Assembly: GCA_963669155.1 (NCBI GenBank)
Contig: OZ022596.1
Coordinates: forward strand, 7,168,465-7,232,464
Direction: 5' to 3'
DNA from: Arbacia lixula
Lineage: Eukaryota > Echinodermata > Echinoidea > Arbacioida > Arbaciidae
DNA length: 64,000 nucleotides
Made by a program: the position numbers and the translations under genes. Shown piece after piece: positions 21,913 to 36,921 of the stretch. The notes under the pieces are model-generated. The model had not been told where the DNA came from and did not search any database. It was given only the letters and a program-made list of their open reading frames with translations. Every line of letters begins with the position of its first letter. Position 1 is the stretch's first letter.

Positions 21913-22648
21913 CGCAGGAAGGTGTTAGAACTGGAGTCGGAACGAAGAGTAATTTATTCATACACCAGTCGCGATCATTGATACCACAATAGAATATTTT
22001 ACGCGTTTGGTTCTTTGATCCAGTGATGACCGCCGCCAAATATGCAAGACAAATATTGGATGCATTTAGAGGAATATACAATCTGCATGCGCAGAAGATT
22101 TCAGAACCACTTCATGTACTGAAGTACATGTGCAGTAGTAGTACATCTTATAATGATACGAATCTGTGAATTTCAGATTATATTGTTGCGTCGTTTTTGT
22201 GATAAATCAAGAATACTGTAGAAAACATGTCAGAAAAATGCCTCAATATCGCACATTGGGCAATCATATTTCCTTACAAATATCTTGTAAATCGTTTATT
22301 GAGTGTTTCACCTTCCATTGAAACAACGTCGATTTCGTGTCCGGAGATGTCCGAAAACGTTACGGACCAAATTCTTTCTACAATTTTATCAAAATTTCCC
22401 TTCGCTCACCTCCAAACTAATTCCCAGTGTGTGTAATAAGATCAGCTATGAACTCCCAGCGAAGGCTGAACGGTTGACATATTTCTCAAAACAGATTTTC
22501 TTTTGTTATTCAGAGGAAGGCACTGCCTCATTAGAAATACAGCGTATTGTTTAAAACACCTGAATGTCTTGAATTTTTATGAGGCGGTGGTCATCATAGA
22601 TCAAAGGAAGTCTATCCGAGCGCAGTCCATCCATGATAGGTCCATGGT
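21913..22648 (+). repeat. Dispersed ~0.7-kb repeat, copy B
   Basis: Inverted partner of 1139-1842. The frame at 22303-22554 mirrors the one in copy A. The word CGTAACCACTGA occurs just outside both ends (about 21876 and 22651), a possible 12-bp target duplication or a leftover of a direct repeat. Family not recognised. Confidence 0.7.
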
Positions 22649-23287
22649 GGTCGTAACCACTGATCCCCACTTCGTAACCGACGTACAGGTCACCTTCTTC
22701 TGTTCAATGATCCCTCACTTTTTCATTCTCTTTGAGATTTTCCTTTCCATTTTTTCCTCTCACCCCTTTATCTTCATTGACTATTGCATGTTTAGCACAA
22801 CATGTGATTATTTCGGCAAGTCTCGAAAATATAAGTATGTTGTAGGAGTGCTATGTGCTTTTTAGAGCGTTGCCTCTGATTTCCATTGAATAGATGGTCA
22901 CCGTGCATTTACCATCCCATGTCTGTGCACGAATTTGTCAATACGGACCACCTTGTACTTGTCCACAAGTATGTCTCGTTATAGTTGTATTTATGATAAT
23001 TCATTTTGACTGTTCGATATGTATTTTACTGATTGATAAATAATACTGGACATTAATAATTGGTGAGCTTTAGTCATTTTTGTTGTCCGTCGTCAGTACC
23101 TGATGTACCTAAAGTTATAGTTGAGTTGTTTTTTAACAACATTATCTCTTTCATGTTTCACACATCATTCACTCACTTTAATAGTTCAACTCTTGATTTA
23201 GGATCTCTTGAATGCCTATTCGTCTTCATTATCAACAACTCCGAGTATGGATTATCAATGTGCATTAGGGGAGATGTGTCTGTTTGT

Positions 23288-23318
<31 letters not shown>

Positions 23319-23793
23319 GTCCCTGGCAAGAACGACGTTTTTTTTTTATTTAGTGCACTTGCATTTTTACCCGAGGTGCTGACGGATGCAGTATTTTCTA
23401 AGAAGGTGTGTGTGTGTGTGTGGGGGGGGGGGGCAATTCAGCAAATTGCCCACGTACAGCCCACCAGTCTTCAAATCTCGCTCAGGAGAGGAGGGAGGGG
23501 GAGGGAAGGGGAACTCATTTTCACCGTTGTCCTTTGGTGAAAAGAGGCGTTTGCAGAAAACTGTTCATGGGTACATGTGATAAGGAAGAATTGTACACAA
23601 AATCCACCATTTAATTATCGCAGTGGAACTATACCTTCTAAATATACGAAGAAACTCTCGATCTTGCGAAAAGTAACATCCATATTCCAGTTACTGTTCG
23701 CGCTGGTTTCCTACGACGATGCAAAGATGCGCACATTACAACGTTCCAATCAAAGTCCATTAATCTAATTTCACGTCCAACAATCTTAATTAA
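22649..23793. other. Gene-free stretch with GT/G-run simple repeats
   Basis: Two tracts of (GT)n followed by 10-18 G lie at about 23284-23319 and 23407-23432. AT-rich sequence on either side has no supported coding region. Confidence 0.55.
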
Positions 23794-26225
23794 GTACAAC
23801 ACTGGTTAATTTCAAATTCAACAGCGTTCGATTCCAAGTTCATTCATTGTTAACAAGGAATCGCAGTGTAATATTTCACGTCCAACAATGCTACCCAGGT
23901 CGAAATTCCCATAGAAACCAGTAGAAACCAGTAGAAACCAGTAGAGACCGTTTACTGGTTTCTACTGGTCCAGTAGAGTCTACTGGTCTGAAGAGGAACT
24001 ACGAAATCAAACCAGTAGAAACCAGTAGAGTCTAATGTGTTGAAGACCAGTAGAAACCAGTGAGATCTAATGGTTTGAGAAGGAGTGTGAAAAAAACAAA
24101 GTCAAACCAGTAGAAACCATTAGAGACCAGTGGATTCTACTGGTATTGAAGACCAGTAGAAACCATTAGAATCCACTGGTCTCTAATGGTTTCTACTGGT
24201 TTGATTTTTTTTTTTTTTTCACACTCCTTCTCAAACCACTAGATCTCACTGGTTTCTATTGGTTTCTACTGGTCTTCAATACCTTAAGAATCCACTGGTC
24301 TCTAATGGTTTCTACTGGTTTGACTTTGTTTTTTTACACTCCTTTTCAAACCATTAGATCTCACTGGTTTCTATTGGTTTCTACTGGTCTTCATTACCAT
24401 TAGAATCCACTGGTCTCTAATGGTTTCTACTGGTTTGACTTTGGTTTTTTTTACACTCCTTTTCAAACCATTAGATCTCACTGGTTGCTATTGGTTTCTA
24501 CTGGTCTTCAATACCATTAGAATCCACTGGTCTCTAATGGTTTCTACTGGTTTGACTGTTTTTTCACACTCTCTTTCAAACCATTAGATCTCACTGGTTT
24601 CTATTGGTTTCTACTGGTCTTCAATACCATTAGAATCCACTGGTCTCTTATGGTTTCTACTGGTTTGACTTTGTTTTTTTTACACTCCTTTTCAAACCAT
24701 TAGATCTCACTGGTTTCTATTGGTTTCTACTGGTCTTCAATACCATTAGAATCCACTGGTCTCTAATGGTTTCTACTGGTCTTCAATACCATTAGAATCC
24801 ACTGGTCTCTAATGGTTTCTAATGTTTTTTTTTTCACACTAATAGAAACTAGTGAGATATAATGTTTTGAAAAGGAGTGTGAAAAATACAAAGTCAAACC
24901 AGTAGAAACCATTAGAGACCAGTGAATTCTCCTGGTATTAGAGATCAGTAGAAACCAATAGAAACTAGTGAGATATAATGTTTTGAAAAGGAGTATGAAA
25001 AATACAAAGTCAAACCAGTAGAAACCAATAGAAACCAGTGAGATCTAATGGTTTGAAAAGGAGTGTGAAAAATACTAAATCAAACCAGTAGAAACCATTA
25101 GAGACCAGTGGATTCTAATGGTATTGAAGACCAGTAGAAACCAATAGAAACCAGTGAGATCTAGTGGTTTGAGAAGGAGTGTGAAAAAAACAAAGTCAAA
25201 CCAGTAGAAACCATTAGATCTCACTGGTTTCTTTTGGTTTCTACTGGTCTTCAATACCATTAGAATCAACTGGTCTCTAATGGTTTCTACTGGTTTGACT
25301 TTGGTTTTTTTCACACTCTTTTTCAAACCATTAGATCTCACTGGTTTCTATTGGTTTCTACTGGTCTTCAATACCATTAGAATCCACTGGTCTCTAATGG
25401 TTTCTACTGGTTTGACTTTGTTTTTTTACACTCCTTTTCAAACCATTAGATCTCACTGGTTTCTACTGGTCTTCAATACCATTAGAATCCACTGGTCTCT
25501 AATGGTTTCTAATGTTTTTTTCACACTAATAGAAACTAGTGAGATATAATGTTTTGAAAAGGAGTGTGAAAAATACAAAGTCAAACCAGTAGAAACCATT
25601 AGAGACCAGTGAATTCTCCTGGTATTGGAGATCAGTAGAAACCAATAGAAACTAGTGAGATATAATATTTTGAAAAGGAGTATGAAAAATACAAAGTCAA
25701 ACCAGTAGAAACTGGTCTTCTATTGGATCCAGTAGAGATTCCTACTGGTTTCTACTGGTATTCTACTGGTCTTCTATTGGTCTTGTATTGGATCCAGTAG
25801 AGATTTCTACTGGTTTCTACTGGTATTCTACTGGCAGTTTTCTAATGGTTTCTACTGGAAATCATTTCACTTTCCATATTCAAACCAGAAGAAAAATTCC
25901 AGTAGAAACCAGTAGGAAGCTCTATTGGATCCAGTAGAGATTCCTACTGGTTTCTGCTGGTCTTCTATTGGTCTTGTATTGGATCCAGTAGAGATTTCTA
26001 CTGGTTTCTACTGGTATTCTACAGGCATTTTTCTAATGGTTTCTACTGGAAATCATTTCACTTTCCATATTCAAACCAGTAGAAAATTTCCAGTAGAAAC
26101 CAGTAAAAAGTCTAATGGTTTTTCTCTACTGGTTTCTCCTGGTTTTTCGTCCTGGATATAATCAAGTACAGCACTGGTTAATTTCAAATTCAACAGCGTT
26201 TGATTCCAAGTTCATTCATTTGTTT
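23794..26225. repeat. ACTGGTTTCTACTGG satellite, orientation-switching, with duplicated flanks
   Basis: The array (about 23908-26150) is built from ACTGGTTTCTATTGGTTTCT-type words and their complement ACCAGTAGAAACC. In the middle it forms a higher-order unit of about 115 bp that includes a T-run and CACACTCCTTTTC. Orientation flips near 24165, 24830, 25215, 25520 and 25710. Flanks at 23800-23850 and 26167-26215 share GCACTGGTTAATTTCAAATT-like sequence as a direct duplication of about 60 bp. Frames rich in FYWFLLV and STGL are artefacts. Confidence 0.9.
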
Positions 26226-27490
26226 GTATAGATGAAAAAAGGGGCGAACTTGAAATGAACGTGCGCACGTAAATCAAAGAACGATTCGGTGCAAACCAAT
26301 CAGCTTAGTGGTCCCCATTCTTCACGACATCGCCACGCCACCTTTTAGTAACCAGTTATACATGTATATCTGAGTGATTTGGGTCACACCAATAGCACGT
26401 TGCGTCCGTCAAATATAATTCATGTACGAGCTTCCATAATTGAAATTTATGTTAAGCGCGTTGAGGAAAACAAGACTCGCTAATTCATTATCATGTTTAG
26501 GGTGTAACACGGATGCACACGGATGTCACGGATGTCATGCAAAGAAGTTGCAGCAAAGATGAATGAAGTTTAGAGGTTGTCAAGATGGAAGGATATTGAA
26601 TGAGTAAGTATGCAAAATAACTAATGTGTTGAGGGACAGGATTTTTCTTTATGGTGGAGTACAGCTTCCACATTGTGTAATTCGCCCTTTTCTACCTTGA
26701 ATCACTGTGATATGGATGTCACTGAGTCCCAATTTTGGTGTTTTTTACACAAAAGTGAACAATTACGTCAAAATATCGAGCTATGCCGCTGGACTAGGAG
26801 GTACTAGGCGAGCTGGAGATACAGCTCGCAGAAATTCTTTCTACCAGCTTCGAAGCCGCCTCGTATTAGCATCTGCTCTCAACAATACGGTGCAGCCGCG
26901 ATTGTGTCACGTTTACCTGCATTTATACATTTTAACTTTCATTGCTGAATTATTAATGCTGACACTAAGAGTTTGTTATATAGTTAATGAAAACAAGCGA
27001 GCACGAAGTTTGATCCTTTTTGAGATGAAAATACTTGCTTCGGGGCAGCTGGGCACTTTTTTCATGTTACCTGTCTGAAAGGAAAATATCTGAAAGCAAC
27101 GTTTCATGCAATCTTTTAATGGAACATCATGCGGAATATTGTGAAATTGAAACTTTTTTTTTACTGCAACTTGATATCTCGTCCAGAGCTTTTTTTGCCA
27201 TATTGTAACAATATTCCTCGATTGAATCTTTATTGACATCATAGGTATTACATGTCACAACTGCGCAAGCATATGGGGTGAGGATATTTCCCCCAATTCT
27301 TCTGGGCATCCGATTTTGTTTATACTGCAAAGTCAGGCAAAAATCATCCAAAGAATCGGCGGCTTTGAACATGGGAGATCAAAGAGAAAATCTTTGTAAA
27401 GCATTAGTTTGTGATAAGAAGGAGCGTACAATGAATCTGCATTAATTAAACGGCTGCTGGCACTCCATGTGCTTAAACATAATTGGTTCT
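26226..27490. other. Gene-free stretch with one unassigned possible coding remnant
   Basis: On the minus strand 27127-27372 is open for 81 codons (MFKAADSLDDFCLTLQYKQN...). The other frame continues it after an A-run (to about 26990), as a frameshifted protein-like segment with FQFHNIPHDVPLKDCMKRC. It could be a decayed exon or transposon protein, but I recognise no family and find no convincing splice sites. Confidence 0.3.
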
Positions 27491-28251
27491 AATACCCCTT
27501 TCCCGCTGAAGAAAATCTTCCCCGGGGGCACCTGGGGGCACCCGGGGAACCCTGCAGTGTGAAAGGTCTCTCGGTTGAAACCTAGGGGAAGCATAGGTGA
27601 AACACCGATGAAATTTTGGGCAATTGTTACCCGAGAAGCGTCCTGGGTGAACACCGATAGTTCAACGGGAGATCACCCGGTGGTTCACCGAGAGCGCCCA
27701 GCGTGAAAGGTCGTCTCGGTGAAACACCGGGGAAAATATGCAGATTATGTCAAAGGTCATGTTTTGTTTCCTGTCATGCACACGTTTTCAGCTAGCTAGC
27801 GTGCACTCGACCTCCCAAATCCACACGTACAGGTACAGGTAATTCGAACAGTCCTTGATTCCAAAGCATCAGTGATACAATGATAGCAAATTCCATTCTT
27901 CCTTTCCTTTTTGTGCACAATAATGACCTGCAAATATTGCGAATTTCAACACTGAGCAATAAAATCTGCGAGATACGAAGTTGTACGAGTACGCCGAACC
28001 ATCAATACGTACCACTGCACTAGCTGCATGCTTATATGCACGTTCAAATTAGCGCGCGAAATATCGCGCCATTATTACACACACTTCCGCTGGGATCACC
28101 CACGTTGCGAGCAGAAAACCCGTCTAGGGGAAAGTTTCACCGAGAGCGGTGTGAAACGACGGCACTGAAACTTTCACCGAGAGGTTCCCCGGTGAATTCA
28201 CCGGGGAACCTCTCGGTGGTTCACCGAGACGGGCAGCGGGAAAGGGGTATT
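27491..28251. mobile_element. 761-bp MITE with AATACCCCTTTCCCGCTG ends
   Basis: The ends are AATACCCCTTTCCCGCTG and CAGCGGGAAAGGGGTATT, exactly complementary over 17 bp. Subterminal GGTGAAACACCG / CACCGAGAGG blocks recur in inverted orientation and form further hairpins near each end. GC-rich against its surroundings. No transposase frame. Confidence 0.85.
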
Positions 28252-31060
28252 ACTCGGATTCGGTAAAATCATTACCCACAAATGTATCCACCTGTCGTAT
28301 ACATTAACAACAGCACACACCACGAAGGGAAATGAAGTTCTCAAAAATACGCTTATGATCCTTTCAGCCAATTTCACCGCACCAGCTGGAACGCTACCGT
28401 TTCGTTCATAAACAAAACAATTCGTCCGCCTGCACTGTCGTCTGTCATCTCATTTCAGTCTCCTTTCTTCGCACAAAAAAATCAAACAAACTTGTTTGTT
28501 ATACTTGTAATCAATTTGTTTAATAAATATTTTACAGCAGGGAGAGAACGGTCACAGACACCTCAACAACAAATCATTCTCAACCAAAATAATGATCGAC
28601 ATATTGTATATAAAGCAGCAATTGGCGTCTAACATAACCTGTTATGAGCTTAGATGTAGGCTAGTTTGCATGCTGATATGAATTATTAAGACTTTATTAA
28701 TAATCGTCAAATTACACATTCTGAAGAACATTGCTCATGTATAATAAACATGTTGAATTCTTGCATATTCATGAAACGTCAATATTTGAGATCTTGGTCG
28801 TATCGATTACACTGACTGATCACGTGTTAATTTCCTTTATACTTATAATTGTGAAACGATAACCAGAGCAATATTGAATTTTAGAAATTGAGTTATCATT
28901 TAACTGGATAACTATACGATTTTGCTTACATTAGAGGGAAAATAATGGACCTTGAGAACCTAGTAAGGAAATTGCTCAGATATTCCTATCTGACCCCGTT
29001 AAGACGATCAAGCAAAGAAAGAAATTAACTCCAAGGTCAACCTATATTTTTACCTAACCCTATCCGTCATTTGTATAGAAATGAACTGTTTTACCCGCTG
29101 AAAATATGGGTTTATAAATATCCGTAATTACAGAAGGCTTGTGGGAAAGAACAAAGTATGTTAATGGCCTGTATGGTGTGATGACCGCGACTGGAGGCTA
29201 ACCCGAAAGCTCCCTTCCACCTAACATAGCAACAATAACGTGTTGAGTAATCGTATGTAAATCAACATTCCCACTCAAATGAAATAACAATAGACCGTTT
29301 CGTAATGTATTCACGACTTTCCCCCTCACTGGGTAGCAACGTGTTATTGCATTCACCTCTATCTAGTCATTCATATTCAATGGATGGAATGAACTTTTAA
29401 TCTTATTAATTGTTGCTACACGGACAAACCTCAGTTGCCATTAGTAACGAATTGTTTGAACGACGTGAATTAAATCTGCGTACATAACAAAAATGGTCTA
29501 TTCACTTTCTATACAATGCTAAGAGAATTTCACATTCCACAGACTGTGCGTGTTTTAAATCCCCGTACATCATACAGCGTTGAGCGCTACGTGCTACAGT
29601 GGAGATTTCAGTGCATTGCGTTTCCATGTTTGCTGCAGCGTCCACCATCTTCCTTTTTTATCGTTCTCAATTCATGACGTGCTACTATTAACTGTCACCC
29701 GTTGTCAGTTTTGAATGGAACACGTCTGAATCGGCTGCGATTTTTGAGAGGGAGGTGTATTTTGAGCGGATTTGTTTCAGCTCGATTTCAGGTTCAATAA
29801 ATTCAATCGTGATTGACTCCGTCGGAAACACTTTCTTCCCGTTTTGGTCTTGATTGTGTACGATTTGTACTCCAAGGGTACGGCCGCTCTCTATGGTCAC
29901 ATGGTAAGCATGGTAAGCATGCTTAGAAAAACTTGTGAGAATTTGCCTTATTTTATGTTGTAACATGATACCTATGTTTTTACATTACTGACAATAATCT
30001 AAGTGCGTTAGGGAGAAATAAGGCGTGTTTGGAGAGACAGAGACAGACAGACACTTGACTTGTCCACAAGTCATGTAATGCAACTGTGATTAAACGTGAT
30101 CTAACACAATTTACTGTGGCAATATTCATATCAGGTCATTTCTCTATCTCTCTCAGTATCTGTGTATCAAATACATAGGTCCAAGGATGCATATTTTTTG
30201 AGAAAATGCACATTTCCCCCCCAAAAAATTACACAACATATGGGAGATCACCTCGCACGTGGCGTCACAAAATCAAAATTTTAAAATCAAATAACTTTCT
30301 TTTCCTTTGACTGATTTTCGTCAAACCTTCATTAATATGTAGTCAGCAGGGTCAAACAATTATATACCACATTCAAGTTATAGGTCTGCAAATAGGTTTC
30401 AATTACATGAGAATAACATGAAAAAAATAATGATTTGGGGTGATGGCTCACAATGATCATGCAATACCTTCAAGTTAATAAAGAATAAATTATCATTTGT
30501 ACACAGAGGAAATAATAAAACTGATCACAAAAATATGACGTTTCATTTTTTTTGGTTCTTTTCTTCAATTTGTTATAGTTACGTGTTAATCAGAAACCAT
30601 AAACGCAACTTCTCCCATTAACGGCACGCCTCATGTAGCTAGTCTCATGCAGTCCTAACGCGTACAGTATGCTACTGTCACACGTACTCCACTCACTAAT
30701 ATAAAAAGATGCATTATTTTTTTGTTAGAACACTTCCTATTGTCATAATTGTAAGAGTCTGTCTGAGTTATGTCGCGTGGCCTTTTCAGAACAGGCTCTC
30801 AACTATATCTTCATTATTATGTTTGTAGATGCTGGCGACAATAACAAAGATGACTAAAACACACCAATCATTAATGTGCAGTATCCTTTATTATAAAAGA
30901 ATATATATATAGAACAGTCAGAAGTCGTTGTGAATTCAGAGTCCTACACCCAGTGGTAGTGTACTCGAATTACCCACTTTTGATGGTGCAGCGTGTACAG
31001 ATCTTACCAGGGAGGAATTTAGGAGAAAAAGAGCATTGTTTATAAAGGATGAAGGGAGAG

Positions 31061-31102
<42 letters not shown>
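28252..31102. other. Gene-free stretch
   Basis: AT-rich. Contains a short repeat at 29303-29371 (matching 3650-3718), a segment at about 30240-30340 (GGGAGATCACCTCGCACGTG, GACGAAAATCAG-like) that recurs inverted at about 41155-41265, and an (AT)n run at 31062-31102 that abuts the next element. A minus-strand 92-codon frame at 29688-29966 is not supported as a gene. Confidence 0.5.
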
Positions 31103-31105
<3 letters not shown>

Positions 31106-31319
31106 GAAAGAAATGGATGAAGAGAACAATGGTAGGCGTAGCTTAAATCAAGGCTCCCCAGAGCTATCTACCCTTTGGAAAAATTGGTAATGCCGAAAAA
31201 ATGTCTCTGCCGGTGTCACCGCGTCAGGTGACCACCCGCGTCAGATGACCAGAATTTTCTACGGTATCGTCAAATAGTCTCAGTAAAAGCTAGGAACACG
31301 TACAGATTGTCGTTACCGC

Positions 31320-31800
31320 GTCAGGTGTCCAGGCGTCACCGCGTCAGATGACCACCCGCGTCAGATGACCAGAATTTTGTACGTAACGTAGTCTATCCCC
31401 CAGACTCATTATTAGATTGAAATTATCAAAAAATCTACATGTATACTTGTAGTCGATTTTTTCAGACACTGTTTCATTTAATGTAAGACCGACCGCGTCA
31501 GATGACCAGATTTTTGTACATAGCGTAGTCTATTTCACAGTCTGGTTTTAAAATTGAAATTATAAAGAAATCTTCATGTATATACTTGAAGTCTATTTTT
31601 CAGACACTGTTTCATTCAATGTAAGACCGACCGCGTCAGATGACCAGATTTTTGGACATAGCGTAGTCTATTTCACAGTCTGGTTTTAAATTGAAATTAT
31701 AAAGAAATCTTCATGTATATACTTGAAGTCTATTTTTCAGACACTGTTTCATTCAATGTAAGACCGACCGCGTCAGATGACCAGATTTTTGGACATAACG
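31320..31800 (+). repeat. ~138-bp direct repeats with CCGCGTCAGATGACCAGA
   Basis: About three and a half units, each starting GACCGCGTCAGATGACCAG and containing CATAGCGTAGTCTATTTCAC and CAGACACTGTTTCATT. Unit spacing is 138 and 137 bp. CGCGTCAGATGACC also occurs in the region 31220-31370 and, inverted, next to the right terminal repeat, so it is a subterminal repeat of the 31103-37092 element. Confidence 0.9.
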
Positions 31801-31847
31801 TACTTGATGTTGCATGGATCATTTTGAAGCCAATGATTTACTCTTCA

Positions 31848-33639
<1,792 letters not shown>

Positions 33640-33907
33640 ACTTAAAGATGGCCCGACCCTCTTTATCTGCAAACTTCATTAAAATTTGCACATATTTAGC
33701 ACGTATCTTTGCAATACTAACTGTGAAATTTTAAGGTCAGAGGTACTATAACTCCCGTAGAATAAATAAAAATCTAACTAGTTTTCACTGAGGTTTGTCT
33801 ATTTTTGTGGTACAAAAAAAGGAAAGCTCGATCAATTGCCGAAGATTATTTCCTCAAAACCGAATATTACGCTTTGTCGCTTCCAGGGAAGGTTGATATC
33901 GCCACTC

Positions 33908-33951
<44 letters not shown>

Positions 33952-34013
33952 GATGACAAAGTCAGGAAACTTTCAGAATTAGGTTTGCAAAAGGGACGGG
34001 CTACCTTTAAACG
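33640..34013 (+). repeat. Dispersed repeat TTAAAGATGGCCC ... GGGACGGGCTACCTTTAA, copy 1
   Basis: Matches 51914-52291 on the same strand: shared words include TTAGCACGTATCTTTG, GTGAAATTTTAAGGTCAGAG, AAAGCTCGATCAATT and GATGACAAAGTCAGG. The ends are TTAAAGATGGCCC and its near-complement GGGC-TACCTTTAA. A (CT)n tract at 33905-33949 interrupts this copy. Confidence 0.8.
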
Positions 34014-34099
34014 TGTGTCCTTAAGATGCCATTTGTCAAAAATGTCTGTCAACGCAATATTTGTAGCTTTATTCTGTTTTACTATAACCTACAAGAATG

Positions 34100-34698
34100 A
34101 AGTCTCGAGATGAACACGACCTGGAGAGAGTGGAGGATTTCTTTATTTAGGTTCCTGGATAGCAACATCTGCCAGGGACTTAAATGTCAGGAAAGCTAAG
34201 GCATGGGATACCTGTAATAAAATGAATCTCATGTGGAAGTCTAACCCAGCACGCCAAATGAAGATCAATCTTTTTAAGGCAACAGTAGAAAGCATTCTTC
34301 TGTATGGTGCTGAGTGTTGGACTCTATCCCAATATTTGGAGCAAGGTCTTGACGGATGCTATACACTCATGCTTAGGACAGTATTAAATATTAGTTGGAA
34401 AGACCACCCAACACTTCAAGAAATTTATGGAGACACACCAAGAATCTCTCAAATACTTCAGAAGAGACGACTCAAATTTGCCGGGCACTGCTACAGAAGT
34501 GCTCATGAACCAGTCTCAAAATTTGTACTGTGGGCACCAACACAAGGAAAACGGGGCCGTGGAAGACCGGCTACTAACTACATCAACCGGATCACCAGAG
34601 ATACAGGACTTAACCTTGATGAACTGGGACAAATAATTGACGACAGGGATCAGTGGAGGACCACCAACAACAATGTTCTCGACCGTGGTCGACCATAA
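34100..34698 (+). pseudogene. 3' end of a LINE ORF2 (RTE-like), frameshifted
   Basis: From 34144 the frame reads YLGSWIATSARDLNVRKA, then MKINLFKATVESILLYGAEC, WTLSQYLEQ, RRLKFAGHCYRS and GKRGRGRPATNYI, ending in a stop after LDRGRP. The YLGxW, LLYGAECW and GRGRPxTxY blocks mark the thumb and C-terminal region of non-LTR retrotransposon reverse transcriptases of a type common in invertebrates. Just upstream, DLERVEDF lies in another frame, so a frameshift near 34140 breaks the gene. The catalytic core is absent. It is nested in the 31-37 kb element. Confidence 0.85.
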
Positions 34699-35269
34699 TG
34701 ATGATGATGACAAGAATGAAATTTGGTACATAAGTTTCGAATCATAAACTAGGCAATTTTACAATATAGAAGCAAATAAAGAATGTCTATCTTGAGGCGC
34801 CATTTTCAAAGATGGCCGACAATCTAATATATTAATCTTTATTCCCTCCAATTTGTTTCATTTGATCGAGATATGTTCATAGTGAGGGCATGAATAAGAA
34901 AAGAGATTATTGGCAATGCATAGGCCTAGTGACAAAAGAACAAAGAGTGGCCTTAAAAACCAACCCTAAAACATTATATGGCCCCAAATCATAATATAAT
35001 ATGGATATATGATTTCAATACAATGTTTAAAAAGATTGAAATTTGATGTTTTATCACTAATCTTTCTAGCCGGGGTGGCTAGTTCATGTCAGATGGAGTC
35101 CCCATTTGTAACAAATTTGTCCCATAGCCTGAGAACAATCTGTCGAGTTTTGATGAAATCTTATATTAATTTTTTAGATATATATCCCATTTTTACACCT
35201 TTAAGTACTCTTTTCCGAGGTGATTTCTTTCAACTTTGGTTCAAATCAGGTCATGTACCTTTGAGAAAA

Positions 35270-36120
35270 AGTAAAAAAAAAAAAATGGAATTTTCCCCCT
35301 GTGGCCATTTGGGCCGCTTCCCCCACCCCCGCCCCTTGCAATTTGCGTACCACCGTTTTAAGAACTTATGCAGTTATGAGGTCGCAATTACTCATGAATC
35401 ATTCCTATCAAGTTTGGCTAAAAATCCAGTTACTTATTCTTCTGAAATAGTCGAAAATAAGAGGAAGTTGCATGGGAGCATTTTTTTTTTGGAGGGGGGG
35501 GGGGGGGGGGGTGAGGGGAGGGGGTGTGCGTTTTGGGGGCTACCCACCCCCTTCCCCGGTCCCGTGCCACTTGTGTACCCCAAGTTTACCAATTGATAAT
35601 CCCTTTTACCTAAGGATGATTCTTATCAAGTTTGGTCAAAAATCCAGTTATTTATTCTTCTGAAAAAGTCACAGACAAGAGAAAGTTGCCCCATGGGGGC
35701 ATTTTTTTTGTGGGGGGGGGGGAGGTTACCCTTTCCCGGCTCCTTGCCATTGTTGTCCCCCCATTCTAACAACTTACGGTTCCTAATACCTAAGGATGGT
35801 TCCAGTTATTTATTCTTGAGAAAAAAATATTACCAAATAAAAGAAAATTCCCCCTGGGGCGTTTTGGGGGATACCCCTCCCCCCCTTCCCTAGCCCCTTG
35901 CCACTTGTGTACCCCAAGTTTGACAACTAATGGTCTCTATAACCTCAGGATGATTCCTATCTACTTTGGTTAAAAACTAGTTATTTATTCTTGAGAATAT
36001 GTCCCCAAATAAGAGAAAAATGCCCCCAGGGGGATTTGGGGGGTTATTTCCCGGCCCCCTCGCCACTTTTGATCACTAATTTGAACAAGGTAATTAGGTC
36101 CCTATTATCTAAGGATGATT
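35270..36120 (+). repeat. Degenerate tandem repeat with poly-G and CCCCC blocks
   Basis: Four or five units of roughly 200 bp, each with GGGGGATTTGGGGG-like runs, CCCCTTGCCACTTGTGTACC, GATGATTCCTATCAAG and AGTTATTTATTC. Units are diverged. Long frames at 35009-35596 are artefacts. Confidence 0.75.
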
Positions 36121-36719
36121 CATATCAAGTTTTTTTTTTTTTTTATTTCATTTTTTTTATTATTATTTTTTTTTTTATAACATCCAGCCGTGCGTTTTCG
36201 AAAATGCTTAAGAATAACATATAAGGGCCCTAGCTGGAGCACTGGGGGGGGGGGGGGGGGGGGGGGGTGCCCTCACATGCCCCTGAAAAATTTTTGAGAT
36301 GCCTCTATATCTAATGTTGTTCCAAATATGGTTTTGAACATGTGCGCCAAATTTAATGCTTGTAGACAAAGTACACAATTATTCACCTTATCCAACCCAC
36401 TATCATTTGAAAGTTGATGCAGTCCTTCCCTTTAAAAAGTACGCACGCGCACGCGAATTTCGAGTTCGCTGCGCCGTGCTTCATCTCGCGTCAGATGTCC
36501 AGGCCAATCTGAAATACGGTCAGCGTGAAATTCATCCGAACATTTGAAGATACCATACAAAAATGAGTGTAGGAGGTAAATAAACAAAGTGCTACGGTGT
36601 CTTCGAGTCATCCGATATCTACGAACAGTAGCGTTATTATGATGCCATTTTTTTCGTTCGTGGGTCTCTTTAACGACACCTTAAATATTTTGGACATCGA
36701 CGCGGCAGTCATCTGACGC

Positions 36720-36790
36720 GGTGACACTGGGAATCGAACCCGGGCCCCCAGCTTTGAACGCCGGTGCCTTAACCACTAGACCACAGAGAC
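36720..36790 (-). pseudogene. tRNA-like gene, left arm of palindrome, broken acceptor
   Basis: On the minus strand it repeats the plus copy at 36922-36992 up to the T-loop, with a perfect box A (TGGTCTAGTGG) and box B (GGTTCGATTCC). Its 3' acceptor half is TGTCACC instead of CAGAGAC, so the acceptor stem cannot pair. No T-run follows. The anticodon arm is the same (loop GTTCAAA). Judged non-functional. Confidence 0.75.
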
Positions 36791-36921
36791 GGGTTAGTGG
36801 CTAAGGCGACCCCGATCCGATTGACCGTCAGATTGACAAATTCTCGACACTATACCAATTATAATTTCCTTTGTTGGGTGTAGGTGGGTTTTGAACAATG
36901 GGTCGCCTTAGCCACTAACCC

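Noticed and set aside
25075-25549. Frames with FYWFLLVFNTIRIHWSLMV-type repeats
   Set aside because: Translation of the ACTGGTTTCT satellite; present on both strands because the array flips.
29688-29966. 92-codon minus-strand frame
   Set aside because: No recognised domain, no splice or promoter context, and composition like surrounding non-coding DNA.
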